A stretch of 8,111 nt of DNA from an uncultured Rhodospirillaceae bacterium (GCA_913041095.1 CAJWIB010000110.1:1-8111), one strand, 5' to 3'; counted from the stretch's first letter, positions 1-7,908 are shown. Program-made: numbers and translations. The notes: generated by a model not told the origin, from the sequence alone.

Positions 1-875
1 CGTTTGGTCAGATCAGCCAGAAACATTTTATCGTTTTCGCATTTGAGTAATAATTTCTGCAATGCTTTTTCATTCCCTACGGGATAATAACCCGAGTAGT
101 CTTTACCCAGCATCCCTACATTACCGTTAATTTTTGACGCAATTACTGGCACGCCGGCGACCAGCGCTTCAGAAACAACATTGGCCCCGCCCTCGGACAA
201 AGACGTAATAATCATCAGATTGGTTTTGCCCAGCTCGCGGCGCACTTGCCATCCGGCCTTCTCTCCCTGCCAAAGATAGCGCGGATTACGTTTCATTTCG
301 GCCAGACCCCTTTTCTCCCAAGCGTTATTGTGAGCCTTACCCATATGAATCAGCCGAAGCTTTGAACTTTCCGATACGTCCCGGAGCGCCAGGGCGCCTC
401 TTAAGGGATCTTTGACATCCCGCACATGGCCAATCAGGCAAATATCAAAATGCATTTTGGCCGGTCGGCGTTTTTTAGGTAATGGCGGCGCTGACTGATA
501 AATCACATGAAGTTTCTGGTGGAACTTTTTGGGTGTAACATCAATGGTCAGATCATGCAGACAAACCAGTGCATCGGCAGTTTCCATCGCTGCCAAAGTT
601 GGTTCTGGATCAGTTCGGATAAATTCATTGATATCGGTACCAGTTAAAGCCAAAACCAGCGGATGATTAGGGTAAATATCCCGAAACAATTTAATCTGGC
701 TTGCACTCCGCCACGCATGCAGCGCAACCATCAGATCTGCATTTTGACCTTCATATTCAACTGCAATCTCAACGCGATGGCCCAAATCACGCAAAATACG
801 TGCCCAGCGGAGTGCCGTAGTGCGATTTCCGTTCTTTGACCTTTTTTTTGCCGGTGTGATTAGGCTAATCTTCAT
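1..875 (-). CDS. senB: Selenosugar synthase SenB (TIGR04348-type glycosyltransferase), C-terminus cut off by window edge
   Basis: The minus strand is open from an ATG at 875-873 to base 1, giving 291 codons with no stop. Visible motifs: GNRTTALRWARILR (16-29) in an N-terminal nucleotide-sugar-transferase-like half; HAWRSA (53-58); LTGTD (77-81); GHVRDVKDP (149-157); NPRYLWQG (197-204); EGGANVVSEAL (228-238), the donor-binding glutamate motif of GT-B/GT4 enzymes; and NGNVGMLGKDYSGYYPVG (250-267). This series is the signature of the TIGR04348 family, whose characterised member SenB couples selenophosphate to a UDP-sugar to give a 1-selenosugar in the cytosol. No signal peptide or membrane segment is seen. 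About 20-40 C-terminal residues are probably missing, judged from remembered family length. A weak ribosome site, GGAAA (885-881), lies 5 nt before the start. Its divergent neighbour is senA, which strongly supports the selenium role. Alternative: an uncharacterised GT4 glycosyltransferase. Confidence 0.85.
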   Translation of the reverse strand, partial: MKISLITPAKKRSKNGNRTTALRWARILRDLGHRVEIAVEYEGQNADLMVALHAWRSASQIKLFRDIYPNHPLVLALTGTDINEFIRTDPEPTLAAMETADALVCLHDLTIDVTPKKFHQKLHVIYQSAPPLPKKRRPAKMHFDICLIGHVRDVKDPLRGALALRDVSESSKLRLIHMGKAHNNAWEKRGLAEMKRNPRYLWQGEKAGWQVRRELGKTNLMIITSLSEGGANVVSEALVAGVPVIASKINGNVGMLGKDYSGYYPVGNEKALQKLLLKCENDKMFLADLTK

Positions 876-911
876 TTGAGTTTCCACATATTTCCCTGAC
901 GGAAAGATATT
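876..911. promoter_or_regulatory. 36-bp divergent senB/senA start region
   Basis: Only 36 bp separate the two start codons. The region holds both ribosome binding sites: GGAAA for senB (minus strand, 885-881) and GGAAAG for senA (901-906). TTTCC occurs at 881-885 and 891-895, and GGAAA at 901-905, so three related half-sites recur every 10 bp. The last two form an inverted repeat with a 5-bp spacer. No full promoter fits here, so promoters must overlap the opposite gene. The best candidate I can see for senB is weak: TAATAT (minus, 912-907) with TTGTGT (935-930) 17 bp upstream. I see no convincing candidate for senA. An operator role is inference; two of the half-sites are explained by ribosome binding alone. 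Confidence 0.4.
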
Positions 912-2261
912 ATGACTGAAATTGTCAGCACACAAACTTTAGTAGATTTACTCGAAGACGCGAATTCACGAACTCTTGAACTGGTCGATGGACTCGATAG
1001 TGATCAGATCATCGGCCCCCAACTGTCGATCGTAAATCCATTGCTGTGGGAAATTGGTCATGTTGGCTGGTTTTATGAACAATTTATTCTACGCATGCTT
1101 TACGGTAGTAAAAAAACGCTTGAGAACGGTGATGATATATATGATTCAATCGCCATTGAGCATGGCGTGCGATGGGATTTACCGCTTTTGCCACTTCCCG
1201 ACTCACTCAAATATATTGATGAAGTTCGAGACCGCCTGATCGACCGGCTCGGTGAAATTTCAGCTAATAATATGGCAAGTGAACAGGATAGCTTTATTTA
1301 TCCTTTTGCCACCTTCCACGAAGATATGCACACGGAAGCCTATACCTATACCCGCAACACGCTTGAATATCCGCAGCCGGAATTTGCTGCAGCCAAGGAG
1401 CTTACCAAAGCAGAGCTTGAAACAGGACCTCTGCCGGGTGATGTCGAAATACCCGGCGGTACATTTTTGCTGGGCTCCACCCCAGATGATCCTTTTTTGT
1501 TTGATAACGAGAAATGGGGCCACGATGTTACTGTCTATCCGTTCCAAATGGCCAACGCGCCTGTCACCAATGAAGACTTCGCTGCTTTTGTCGCCGATGA
1601 TGGCTATCAACGCCGTGATCTATGGCACGACATCGGCTGGGGTTGGCGCCAACGTGCCAAGGCTGAGCATCCGGTTTATTGGATTGCGGATGGTAAAGAC
1701 AGTTGGCAGATGCGCCACTTTGATCAAAACGTCGACCTGCCCCTGCACCAGCCGCTTATTCATGTGAACTGGTATGAAGCCAGCGCCTACTGTAAATGGG
1801 CAAGCCGCCGCTTGCCGACCGAGATCGAGTGGGAAGTGGCAGCGACGACCGAACCGGTCAATGGCGGCAAAGAATTTTCCAAAACCAAACGCCGCTATCC
1901 TTGGGGAGATGCTGGCGGGAGTAATGCCGCCACTCTCTCCCGCGCTAATCTAGATGGCCGGGGTCTTGGCTGTGTCGATGTCGCCGCATTTGCCGAAGGC
2001 GATAGTGCCTGGGGTATTCGTCAAATGCTCGGCAATGTCTGGGAATGGACTAACAGCAATTTCGAACCCTATCCAGGTTTTAAAGTCGATGCCTATAAAG
2101 AATATTCCGAACCGGTCTTTGGTACCCGCAAAGTTTTGCGCGGCGGTGCTTGGGCAACTAGGAGCCGCATGGTCAATAGTAAGTACCGTAATTTTTTCAC
2201 GCCGGAACGCCGCGACATTTATAGCGGATTTCGGACTTGTGCGCCGCATAATTGGCCTTAA
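912..2261 (+). CDS. senA: Selenoneine synthase SenA (EgtB-like non-heme iron C-Se bond-forming enzyme)
   Basis: 449 aa. The N-terminal DinB-like domain (about 8-160) carries the predicted Fe(II) ligands: H50 in LLWEIGH, and H136 and H140 in FHEDMHTEA (the HX3HXE motif of EgtB-type sulfoxide synthases). A formylglycine-generating-enzyme/sulfatase-modifying domain follows (about 178-445), with PGGTFLLGS (181-189), HVNWYEASAYCKW (284-296), RLPTEIEWE (300-308), GNVWEW (374-379), KVLRGGAWAT (407-416) and YRNFFTPERRDIYSGFRTCA (425-444). SenA joins hercynine to a selenosugar with O2, leading to selenoneine; EgtB is the sulfur counterpart. The C-terminal YRNFFTPERRD...GFRTCA stretch and the adjacent senB favour SenA over EgtB; there is no egtD, egtA or egtC in view. 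The ATG at 912 has GGAAAG 5 nt upstream. Cytosolic; no signal peptide. Main alternative: an ergothioneine-type EgtB. Confidence 0.82.
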   Translation: MTEIVSTQTLVDLLEDANSRTLELVDGLDSDQIIGPQLSIVNPLLWEIGHVGWFYEQFILRMLYGSKKTLENGDDIYDSIAIEHGVRWDLPLLPLPDSLKYIDEVRDRLIDRLGEISANNMASEQDSFIYPFATFHEDMHTEAYTYTRNTLEYPQPEFAAAKELTKAELETGPLPGDVEIPGGTFLLGSTPDDPFLFDNEKWGHDVTVYPFQMANAPVTNEDFAAFVADDGYQRRDLWHDIGWGWRQRAKAEHPVYWIADGKDSWQMRHFDQNVDLPLHQPLIHVNWYEASAYCKWASRRLPTEIEWEVAATTEPVNGGKEFSKTKRRYPWGDAGGSNAATLSRANLDGRGLGCVDVAAFAEGDSAWGIRQMLGNVWEWTNSNFEPYPGFKVDAYKEYSEPVFGTRKVLRGGAWATRSRMVNSKYRNFFTPERRDIYSGFRTCAPHNWP

Positions 2262-2355
2262 AATCAGGCTTTGGTCCAAAGGATTAAATTAATTTCGACA
2301 AAAGGGCGCGGAAACGCTTGAATTCGTTTGTTAAAATAGGGAGGCTATTTAGCCG
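2262..2355 (+). promoter_or_regulatory. 94-bp spacer between senA and the catabolic genes
   Basis: No gene is seen. It contains a 13-bp odd palindrome CTTTGGTCCAAAG (2269-2281), 8 bp after the senA stop, and a looser inverted repeat AAACG (2312-2316) / CGTTT (2325-2329). Neither is GC-rich or followed by a T-run, so no Rho-independent terminator is evident. TAAAAT at 2332-2337 resembles a -10 box but has no -35 at the right spacing and would leave a very short leader. The spacer ends with a strong ribosome site, GGGAGG (2339-2344), 11 nt before the ATG at 2356. It remains open whether the ligase gene has its own promoter or is read through from senA. Confidence 0.4.
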
Positions 2356-3897
2356 ATGACTACCATGACCTCAGCATTGCTGCGGACCAACCGACTATTC
2401 GGTGACCGGCCAGCTGTGATTGATACTGAAATGAATCTCACTTGGAGCGAACATATTGGACGCATCCAAAAACTAGCCGGCGCACTTTCCAATCTAGGCG
2501 TCCAGAAAGGTGACCGTTTCGGCATTATTGGACCAAATTCTTTTCGTTATACGGAGTTGATGTATGCCGGCTTTTGGGCTGGCGCCATTGCCGTACCGAT
2601 CAACCATCGTCTCGCAGTGCCGGAAATTCTTCATATTCTCGATGATGCGGAGTGCAAGCTGCTGGCACTCGGTGATGACTATCTGAGCCTCACCGACGAT
2701 GAACAGCTGGCACCTTGGCGGGATAAAAGAATAGCCATTGGTGCGACCTCGCCAGATAAAGATGTGCCGGCTATGGACGATTTGCTCAACGCGGCTAACC
2801 CGGCTGAGCCGCAAGACCCAGATGAAAATGATCTGGCTCTTATGCTCTATACCGGCGGTACGACAGGGCGTAGTAAAGGCGTCCTGCTCACTCACCGCAA
2901 TATTTTTTCCAATGGCTGGCAAGTCATCAATGCGATGGATATCGTCAAAGAGGATATTTATCTCCATGTCGCGCCGATGTTTCACGCCGCTGATTTGCTC
3001 GCCACCGGCTTCACCATCAACGGCTGCGCCCATTCCTATGTGCCGGTTTTCACCCCCACCGGTGTGCTGCAAGCCATTCAGGATTATAAAGTTACCCAAG
3101 CCATGATGGCACCGACCATGATCATTATGATTTTGGAAGATCCGACCTTTGATGATTACGATATCTCCACCTATCGCAATTTGTTTTATGGCTCCTCGCC
3201 AATGGCTGCTGAATGGGTCGAAAAATCAATCCAGCGCTTCACCAATGCCGAAGTCCAGCAAGGTTATGGCCTGACCGAAACCTCGCCTATTGTAACCACC
3301 TTAGATGCCGATGTTCACCGCAACGCCGTTGAGAGTGGCGACACCAGTATTCTAAGAGCCGCTGGCCGCCCGGTCATTGGCATCGATCTTAAAATTCTTG
3401 ATGATGACGGTAATGAAGTACCAACTGGAGAAGCCGGCGAGGTCTGTGTCCGCGGTCCGAATGTCACACAGGGCTATCTCAACCGGCCGGAAGAAAATGA
3501 AAAAGCGTTTAAAAACGGCTGGTTCCACACCGGCGATGTTGGTCGGGTCGATGAAAATGGCTTTATGTTCCTGATGGATCGCAAGAAAGACATGATTGTC
3601 AGTGGCGGCGAAAATATCTACACCTCTGAAGTTGAGGCAGCGCTTTATAAACATCCGGACGTGTTCGAATGTGCGGTGATTGGTATACCGGATGACAAAT
3701 ATGGCGAAGCATTATTCGCCGTCATTGTCACGGTACCCGGCGAGACTCTCACTGAAGATATTATTATCGAACATTGCCGCGAGCTTATTGCCGGCTACAA
3801 AGTTCCGCGTCAAATGGATTTTGTTGAGGAACTGCCAAAAAGCGCAATGTCTAAAATACTTAAAAATGAACTCAGGGATATTTACGGCAATAAATAG
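2356..3897 (+). CDS. Class I adenylate-forming acyl/aryl-CoA ligase
   Basis: 513 aa, full length for the ANL superfamily. It would activate a carboxylic acid with ATP to an acyl-AMP and then a CoA thioester. Core motifs: YTGGTTGRSKGV (165-176, phosphate-binding A3 loop), YGSSPMA (278-284, A4 region), YGLTETSP (304-311, A5), WFHTGDVG (389-396, with D394), DRKKDMIVSGGENIY (408-422, hinge and A8 region) and PKSAMSK (494-500), with K500 as the predicted catalytic lysine. The A10 motif has serine at 499 where glycine is usual. Substrate class cannot be fixed: sequence style fits medium/long-chain or aromatic-acid CoA ligases. The ATG at 2356 is chosen for GGGAGG at 2339-2344; an in-frame ATG at 2365 is possible but farther away. 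It heads a co-directional set with a Mo hydroxylase subunit and a UbiD decarboxylase, suggesting CoA activation of a carboxylate to be hydroxylated or decarboxylated. Confidence 0.9.
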   Translation: MTTMTSALLRTNRLFGDRPAVIDTEMNLTWSEHIGRIQKLAGALSNLGVQKGDRFGIIGPNSFRYTELMYAGFWAGAIAVPINHRLAVPEILHILDDAECKLLALGDDYLSLTDDEQLAPWRDKRIAIGATSPDKDVPAMDDLLNAANPAEPQDPDENDLALMLYTGGTTGRSKGVLLTHRNIFSNGWQVINAMDIVKEDIYLHVAPMFHAADLLATGFTINGCAHSYVPVFTPTGVLQAIQDYKVTQAMMAPTMIIMILEDPTFDDYDISTYRNLFYGSSPMAAEWVEKSIQRFTNAEVQQGYGLTETSPIVTTLDADVHRNAVESGDTSILRAAGRPVIGIDLKILDDDGNEVPTGEAGEVCVRGPNVTQGYLNRPEENEKAFKNGWFHTGDVGRVDENGFMFLMDRKKDMIVSGGENIYTSEVEAALYKHPDVFECAVIGIPDDKYGEALFAVIVTVPGETLTEDIIIEHCRELIAGYKVPRQMDFVEELPKSAMSKILKNELRDIYGNK

Positions 3898-3941
3898 CGC
3901 TTGAGAACAATAACGCGATAAACGGGGAGGATCTACAGTCC

Positions 3942-6272
3942 ATGGGACAATTTGCATTTGGGCAATCCGTTGCAAGAACAGAAGACCCGCGTCTGCTGAC
4001 TGGGCGCGGCAACTACGTTAACGATGTGAGCTTGCACCGCCAGGCCCACGGCCATGTGCTACGTTCTCCTCATCCGCACGCTAAAATATTATCGATAGAT
4101 ACAGCAGAGGCTGAAGCGGCACCCGGTGTGATCGCTGTTTTAACCGGTGCCGATATTCAAGCCGATGGGCTGGGCGTGACCAAAGTCAATTTTCAGCACA
4201 AGCGCGCCGATGGCTCTCCGCTTTACAGTGTGCCTCATCCTGGATTGGTGACCGACCGGGTGCGTTTTGTCGGTGATTATGTCGCCTTTATAGTTGCCAA
4301 AACCGTGGCTCAAGCCAAGGATGCGGCGGAACTTGTCATGGTCGATTACCAGCCGCTTGAAGCAATTACTGATACTGCTTCGGCACCTGAAGAAGGCAGT
4401 CCCGCTGTATGGGACGATTGCCCCGACAATATTTCCTGCATTATTCATCAAGGCGATAAAGATGCGACGGATGCAGCGTTTGAAAAAGCCGATACAATGA
4501 TCAAACAGCGATTTGTCATCAACCGGATTTCAGCTAATCCGATGGAAATGCGGGGCTGCGTCGGTATCTATGACCAACGAGAAGACCGCTATATCATCTA
4601 TAATGATATTCAAGCACCCCACGCCTTACGACAAGTCTTGTCTGAAGACATTTTTAAAGTACCGCAAAAAGACGTACAGGTGATCGCCGGCAATGTTGGC
4701 GGCGCCTTCGGCATGAAAGGCCCTACCTATCCCGAAATTCGTCTTTGCGCCTGGGCTTCGAAACGAATTGGCCGACCGGTCAAATGGAGTTGTGAACGTA
4801 GTGAAGCCTTCCAGTCGGATGAGCATTGCCGCGATAATGTTTCAAAAGCCGAAATGGCGCTTACCAGTGACGGTAAGTTCCTAGGCCTGCGCATCAACAC
4901 TATCGTTAATCACGGTGCCTATTTGTCGCAAGACCGCCATCTGCTGTCATCTTTCTTAAATGTGGGCTGCTTGGCTGGCGTCTACACGACGCCCGCCATT
5001 CACGTCACCGTTCGTAATGTTTTCACGAATACCAATTCGACCTCGCCGTATCGCGGAGCGGGACGTCCGGAAGCCGCCTATATCATCGAAAGCATGGCGG
5101 ATTTAGCGGCAAAAGAGCTTGGCCTGGATAAAACCGAAATTCGTCGCCGCAACATTATTCCGGTTGATGCAATGCCATTTAAGACCGGCCTGATCTACAC
5201 CTATGACTGCGGCGAGTTCGAAAAGAATATGGACCGGGTCATGGAAATGATCGATTATGCCGGCTTTGAAGCCCGTCGCGAAGAAGCCAGAACACGCAGC
5301 AAGCTGCGTGGCATTGCAATCTCAAATTCGATTGAGCGGGCCGGTGCACCTTTTCCGGAAACCGTTGAAATTCGCTTTGATCCAACGGGAACGGTGACGA
5401 TATTTGCCGGCACCAAAGATCAGGGGCAAGGCCATGACACGATGTATAAGCAGCTTTTGTCGGATAAATTGGGCATTGATACCGATGATGTCCGGTTAGT
5501 CGACGGCGATACCGATAAAGTTACCTATGGCCTCGGTACCTTCGGCTCCCGCTCAGCCATCATTGGCGGTTCGGCATTGCATGTGGCAGCTGACAAAATC
5601 ATCGAGAAAGGCACCAAGATTGCAGCGCAGGTTCTCGAAGCCGCCGAAGCGGATATTACATTTGAAGACGGTCAATTTAGAATTGCCGGTACGGACCGAT
5701 CACTTGACGTGCAGGAAATTGCCAAAATTGCTTATAACCCGATTCGCATGCCAAAAGGAATTGAGCCCGGCTTTGCTGAGACCGGTACTTTTGATCTTCT
5801 GCAGACAACTTTTCCCAATGGCTGCCATGGTGTCGAAGTCGAGATCGACGAAGAAACGGGCAAAACCGAACTCGTTAGCTATTACATCGTTGACGATGTT
5901 GGCAATGTCATTAATCCATTGATGCTCAAAGGCCAGATTTATGGTGGCGTTGTCCAAGGCGTCGGCCAAGCGCTGATGGAAGATATCGCTTTTGATCCGG
6001 ATTCTGGTCAGCTGTTATCCGGCTCCTTTATGGATTACGCTATGCCACGCGCCGATGATATGTGTGCGATGAAAGTTGAAAGCAATCCAGTAGTTACAAA
6101 AGCCAATCCGCTTGGCGTTAAAGGTGCCGGTGAAGCGGGCTGTGTTGGCGCTTTGCCCGCTGTCATTAGCGCCATTACCGATGCGCTATCGGTTTATGGC
6201 ATCGATTACATCGAAATGCCGGCGACAGCGGAACGGGTTTGGCAAGCTATCCAAAGCGCCAAAGCTGTATAA
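3942..6272 (+). CDS. Xanthine dehydrogenase/CoxL-like family molybdopterin-binding large subunit
   Basis: 776 aa, full length for a separate large (L) subunit. The N-terminal a/b-hammerhead domain (about 15-140) opens with RTEDPRLLTGRGNYVND (12-28). Two molybdopterin-binding domains follow, with GGAFGMKG (253-260), GRPVKW (277-282), PYRGAGRPEA (369-378), GTKDQGQGHDT (490-500) and GVKGAGEAG (725-733); E731 is the expected catalytic glutamate. The loop PYRGAGRPE is the form II/CoxL-like type; the AYXCSFR loop that carries the Cu-binding Cys in true CO dehydrogenase is absent, so this is predicted to hydroxylate an organic substrate rather than oxidise CO. Such enzymes normally need a FAD subunit and a 2Fe-2S subunit; neither is in the window. 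The ATG at 3942 follows GGGGAGG (3924-3930) by 11 nt. The gene sits 44 bp after the ligase and 28 bp before the UbiD gene, so the three are probably one operon. Confidence 0.92.
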   Translation: MGQFAFGQSVARTEDPRLLTGRGNYVNDVSLHRQAHGHVLRSPHPHAKILSIDTAEAEAAPGVIAVLTGADIQADGLGVTKVNFQHKRADGSPLYSVPHPGLVTDRVRFVGDYVAFIVAKTVAQAKDAAELVMVDYQPLEAITDTASAPEEGSPAVWDDCPDNISCIIHQGDKDATDAAFEKADTMIKQRFVINRISANPMEMRGCVGIYDQREDRYIIYNDIQAPHALRQVLSEDIFKVPQKDVQVIAGNVGGAFGMKGPTYPEIRLCAWASKRIGRPVKWSCERSEAFQSDEHCRDNVSKAEMALTSDGKFLGLRINTIVNHGAYLSQDRHLLSSFLNVGCLAGVYTTPAIHVTVRNVFTNTNSTSPYRGAGRPEAAYIIESMADLAAKELGLDKTEIRRRNIIPVDAMPFKTGLIYTYDCGEFEKNMDRVMEMIDYAGFEARREEARTRSKLRGIAISNSIERAGAPFPETVEIRFDPTGTVTIFAGTKDQGQGHDTMYKQLLSDKLGIDTDDVRLVDGDTDKVTYGLGTFGSRSAIIGGSALHVAADKIIEKGTKIAAQVLEAAEADITFEDGQFRIAGTDRSLDVQEIAKIAYNPIRMPKGIEPGFAETGTFDLLQTTFPNGCHGVEVEIDEETGKTELVSYYIVDDVGNVINPLMLKGQIYGGVVQGVGQALMEDIAFDPDSGQLLSGSFMDYAMPRADDMCAMKVESNPVVTKANPLGVKGAGEAGCVGALPAVISAITDALSVYGIDYIEMPATAERVWQAIQSAKAV

Positions 6273-6288
6273 TAATAAAAAACTATAT

Positions 6289-6294
6289 GGGGAG
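6289..6294 (+). promoter_or_regulatory. Ribosome binding site that fixes the UbiD start
   Basis: GGGGAG directly abuts an in-frame ATG at 6295, leaving no room for that codon to be used, and lies 6 nt before a GTG at 6301. The GTG is therefore the likely start. The frame is also open upstream to an ATG at 6112, but that stretch lies inside the Mo-hydroxylase gene and is not part of the UbiD protein. Confidence 0.75.
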
Positions 6295-6300
6295 ATGATT

Positions 6301-7896
6301 GTGCCTGATATTGATACAGATAAATTCCGGCTTAGACGGTTTATTGAGAAGCTCGACAGCCTGGGTGAAGTCACGACAATAGAAGAGCCAGTTGATCTCG
6401 CCGACCTCGCTGCGCAAATCGAAGACATCGAAAAAGCCGTTCTGTTTAAATCAGTTGGCCCGGAAAAATTCGAGCTGGTCGCCAATGTCAATGGCAGCCG
6501 TAGCCGCTTAGCCGCCGCCTTTGAAGTTGATGAAGCTGATGTAATAACTGAGTTCCAACGCCGTCTCGACACACCGCAGCCCATCGTCGACGTGGCCGAG
6601 GGTGATGCGCCGGTTCAAAAAATTATAATTGAAGAGGACGACGTTGATCTTACTAAACTGCCCTTTTACATTCACCACGAATTTGACGGTAGTACTTATT
6701 TGTCCTCCGGTATTGACTATGCGATCGATCCTGAAACCGGTACGACCAATGTCGGCTGCCGGCGGCTCAGCCTTCGAGATGCCAAGACAACCGGCACCAA
6801 TGTCACGGCACCGTCAGATTTAAAACGCATCTATCAAGGCTGCGTTGCGCGTGGTGAAAAACTGCCGATTAGTTTTGCTGTCGGCTCACACCCAATCGAT
6901 TTTATGGCAGCAGGCATGCGCATACCGGCTGACGAAATTTCCTTGGTCAGCACGTTGCGTGGTGAACCACTACCGTTGGTTAAATGCCTCACCAATGACA
7001 TTCGTATTCCCGCCGATGCGGAAATGATCATCGAGGGCTATTTCGATGAGCGTGGCTATGTCGAGCCTGATGGACCATTTGGCGAATATGTCGGCTTCTA
7101 TGGGCCGATGCATATGGACCCGGTCTTCCATGTCACTGCCATCACCATGCGGGAAGACATGCTGCATCAAAGCCTGCTGCATGGCTCGGGTCACCATATC
7201 CACCGGGCAGAGTCAGTGCAGTTACTGACCATCCGCCAGGAAGCCCAAATTTTTAAAACCCTCCGCATGATGGGCGTTCAGGTTATTGATGTTTATGTGC
7301 CGCCAGGCTCCGCCGAAGGTCAGAATGTACGTATTTCGATCAAGCAGATGCGGCCAGGCCAGGCACGCAATTGTATCGCCGCCGTTTTCGGAGCAGTGTT
7401 TGGTGCCAAGCATGTTTTTATCACCGATGAAGACGTCAATATCAGAGATGAACACAGCTTCGAGTGGGCATTCGTCTCCCGCTTTCAAGCCGACCGCGAT
7501 ATGGTGATCTTTGAAGGCATGATGGGCATGCCGATGGACCCGTCATTGGACAGCAAGGATATCATCGGCACCAAAGCCGGTTTTGATCTCACCCTACCCC
7601 TGCAAAGCCGGGGCAAACTTTCCATGCGCGTTGCTTCAGCACCTAAACTGGAAGGGGCTGCTCGCTATCAAACTGTGCCCCAGGCTTTAGAAGAAAACGC
7701 TCCGATGTTTTTTTCCGAGATAGTCGATGCGCTTGGTAGCCGGGATGGCAGGGAGATCGCCGTTCAACTCGATGAATTGCGCGCTGATGGTAAACTCATG
7801 CGTAATGCAGATGGCCAGTATCTGCTGGGCCAAGCCGAAAAAGGCACGACTGGTCTGCACGGACCCCAACATGACGATCCGAATGCGCATACCTAG
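6301..7896 (+). CDS. UbiD-family prenylated-FMN-dependent (de)carboxylase
   Basis: 531 aa from a GTG start. The family reversibly decarboxylates unsaturated or aromatic acids using prFMN, Mn2+ and K+. An N-terminal prFMN-binding region carries TTNVGCRRLSLRD (148-160); N150 and R155 match the metal-binding Asn and catalytic Arg spacing of Fdc1 (N168, R173). ADEISLVSTLRGEPLP (210-225) provides the metal-binding Glu, E212. PDGPFGEYVGFYGP (256-269) contains D257 and E262 at the positions of the catalytic Glu pair (E277, E282 in Fdc1), so the first acid is Asp. The C-terminal tail ends in a Gly/His-rich stretch of about 20 residues. These residue correspondences are from memory of the family. Cofactor supply would need a UbiX-type prenyltransferase, not seen here. 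Its position behind a CoA ligase and Mo hydroxylase argues for carboxylate catabolism, not ubiquinone synthesis. Substrate unknown. Confidence 0.9.
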   Translation: MPDIDTDKFRLRRFIEKLDSLGEVTTIEEPVDLADLAAQIEDIEKAVLFKSVGPEKFELVANVNGSRSRLAAAFEVDEADVITEFQRRLDTPQPIVDVAEGDAPVQKIIIEEDDVDLTKLPFYIHHEFDGSTYLSSGIDYAIDPETGTTNVGCRRLSLRDAKTTGTNVTAPSDLKRIYQGCVARGEKLPISFAVGSHPIDFMAAGMRIPADEISLVSTLRGEPLPLVKCLTNDIRIPADAEMIIEGYFDERGYVEPDGPFGEYVGFYGPMHMDPVFHVTAITMREDMLHQSLLHGSGHHIHRAESVQLLTIRQEAQIFKTLRMMGVQVIDVYVPPGSAEGQNVRISIKQMRPGQARNCIAAVFGAVFGAKHVFITDEDVNIRDEHSFEWAFVSRFQADRDMVIFEGMMGMPMDPSLDSKDIIGTKAGFDLTLPLQSRGKLSMRVASAPKLEGAARYQTVPQALEENAPMFFSEIVDALGSRDGREIAVQLDELRADGKLMRNADGQYLLGQAEKGTTGLHGPQHDDPNAHT

Positions 7897-7908
7897 GGGG
7901 GATTTACG

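Noticed and set aside
1260..1610. Minus-strand and out-of-frame open stretches inside senA, the ligase, the Mo hydroxylase and the UbiD gene
   Set aside because: They lie wholly within well-supported genes, have no recognisable motifs or ribosome sites, and look like shadow frames.
3942..6272. Identification as aerobic carbon monoxide dehydrogenase (CoxL)
   Set aside because: The active-site loop is PYRGAGRPE, without the Cys-containing AYXCSFR loop of true CO dehydrogenase, and coxM/coxS are absent.
912..6272. Functional link between the selenium genes and the Mo hydroxylase (selenium-dependent Mo hydroxylase)
   Set aside because: Those enzymes are a separate xanthine dehydrogenase group with dedicated maturation genes, none of which is seen here. 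Proximity alone does not support a link.
6112..6300. N-terminal extension of the UbiD reading frame back to an ATG at 6112
   Set aside because: It overlaps the end of the Mo-hydroxylase gene in another frame, shows no UbiD-like sequence, and a ribosome site at 6289-6294 points to the GTG at 6301.
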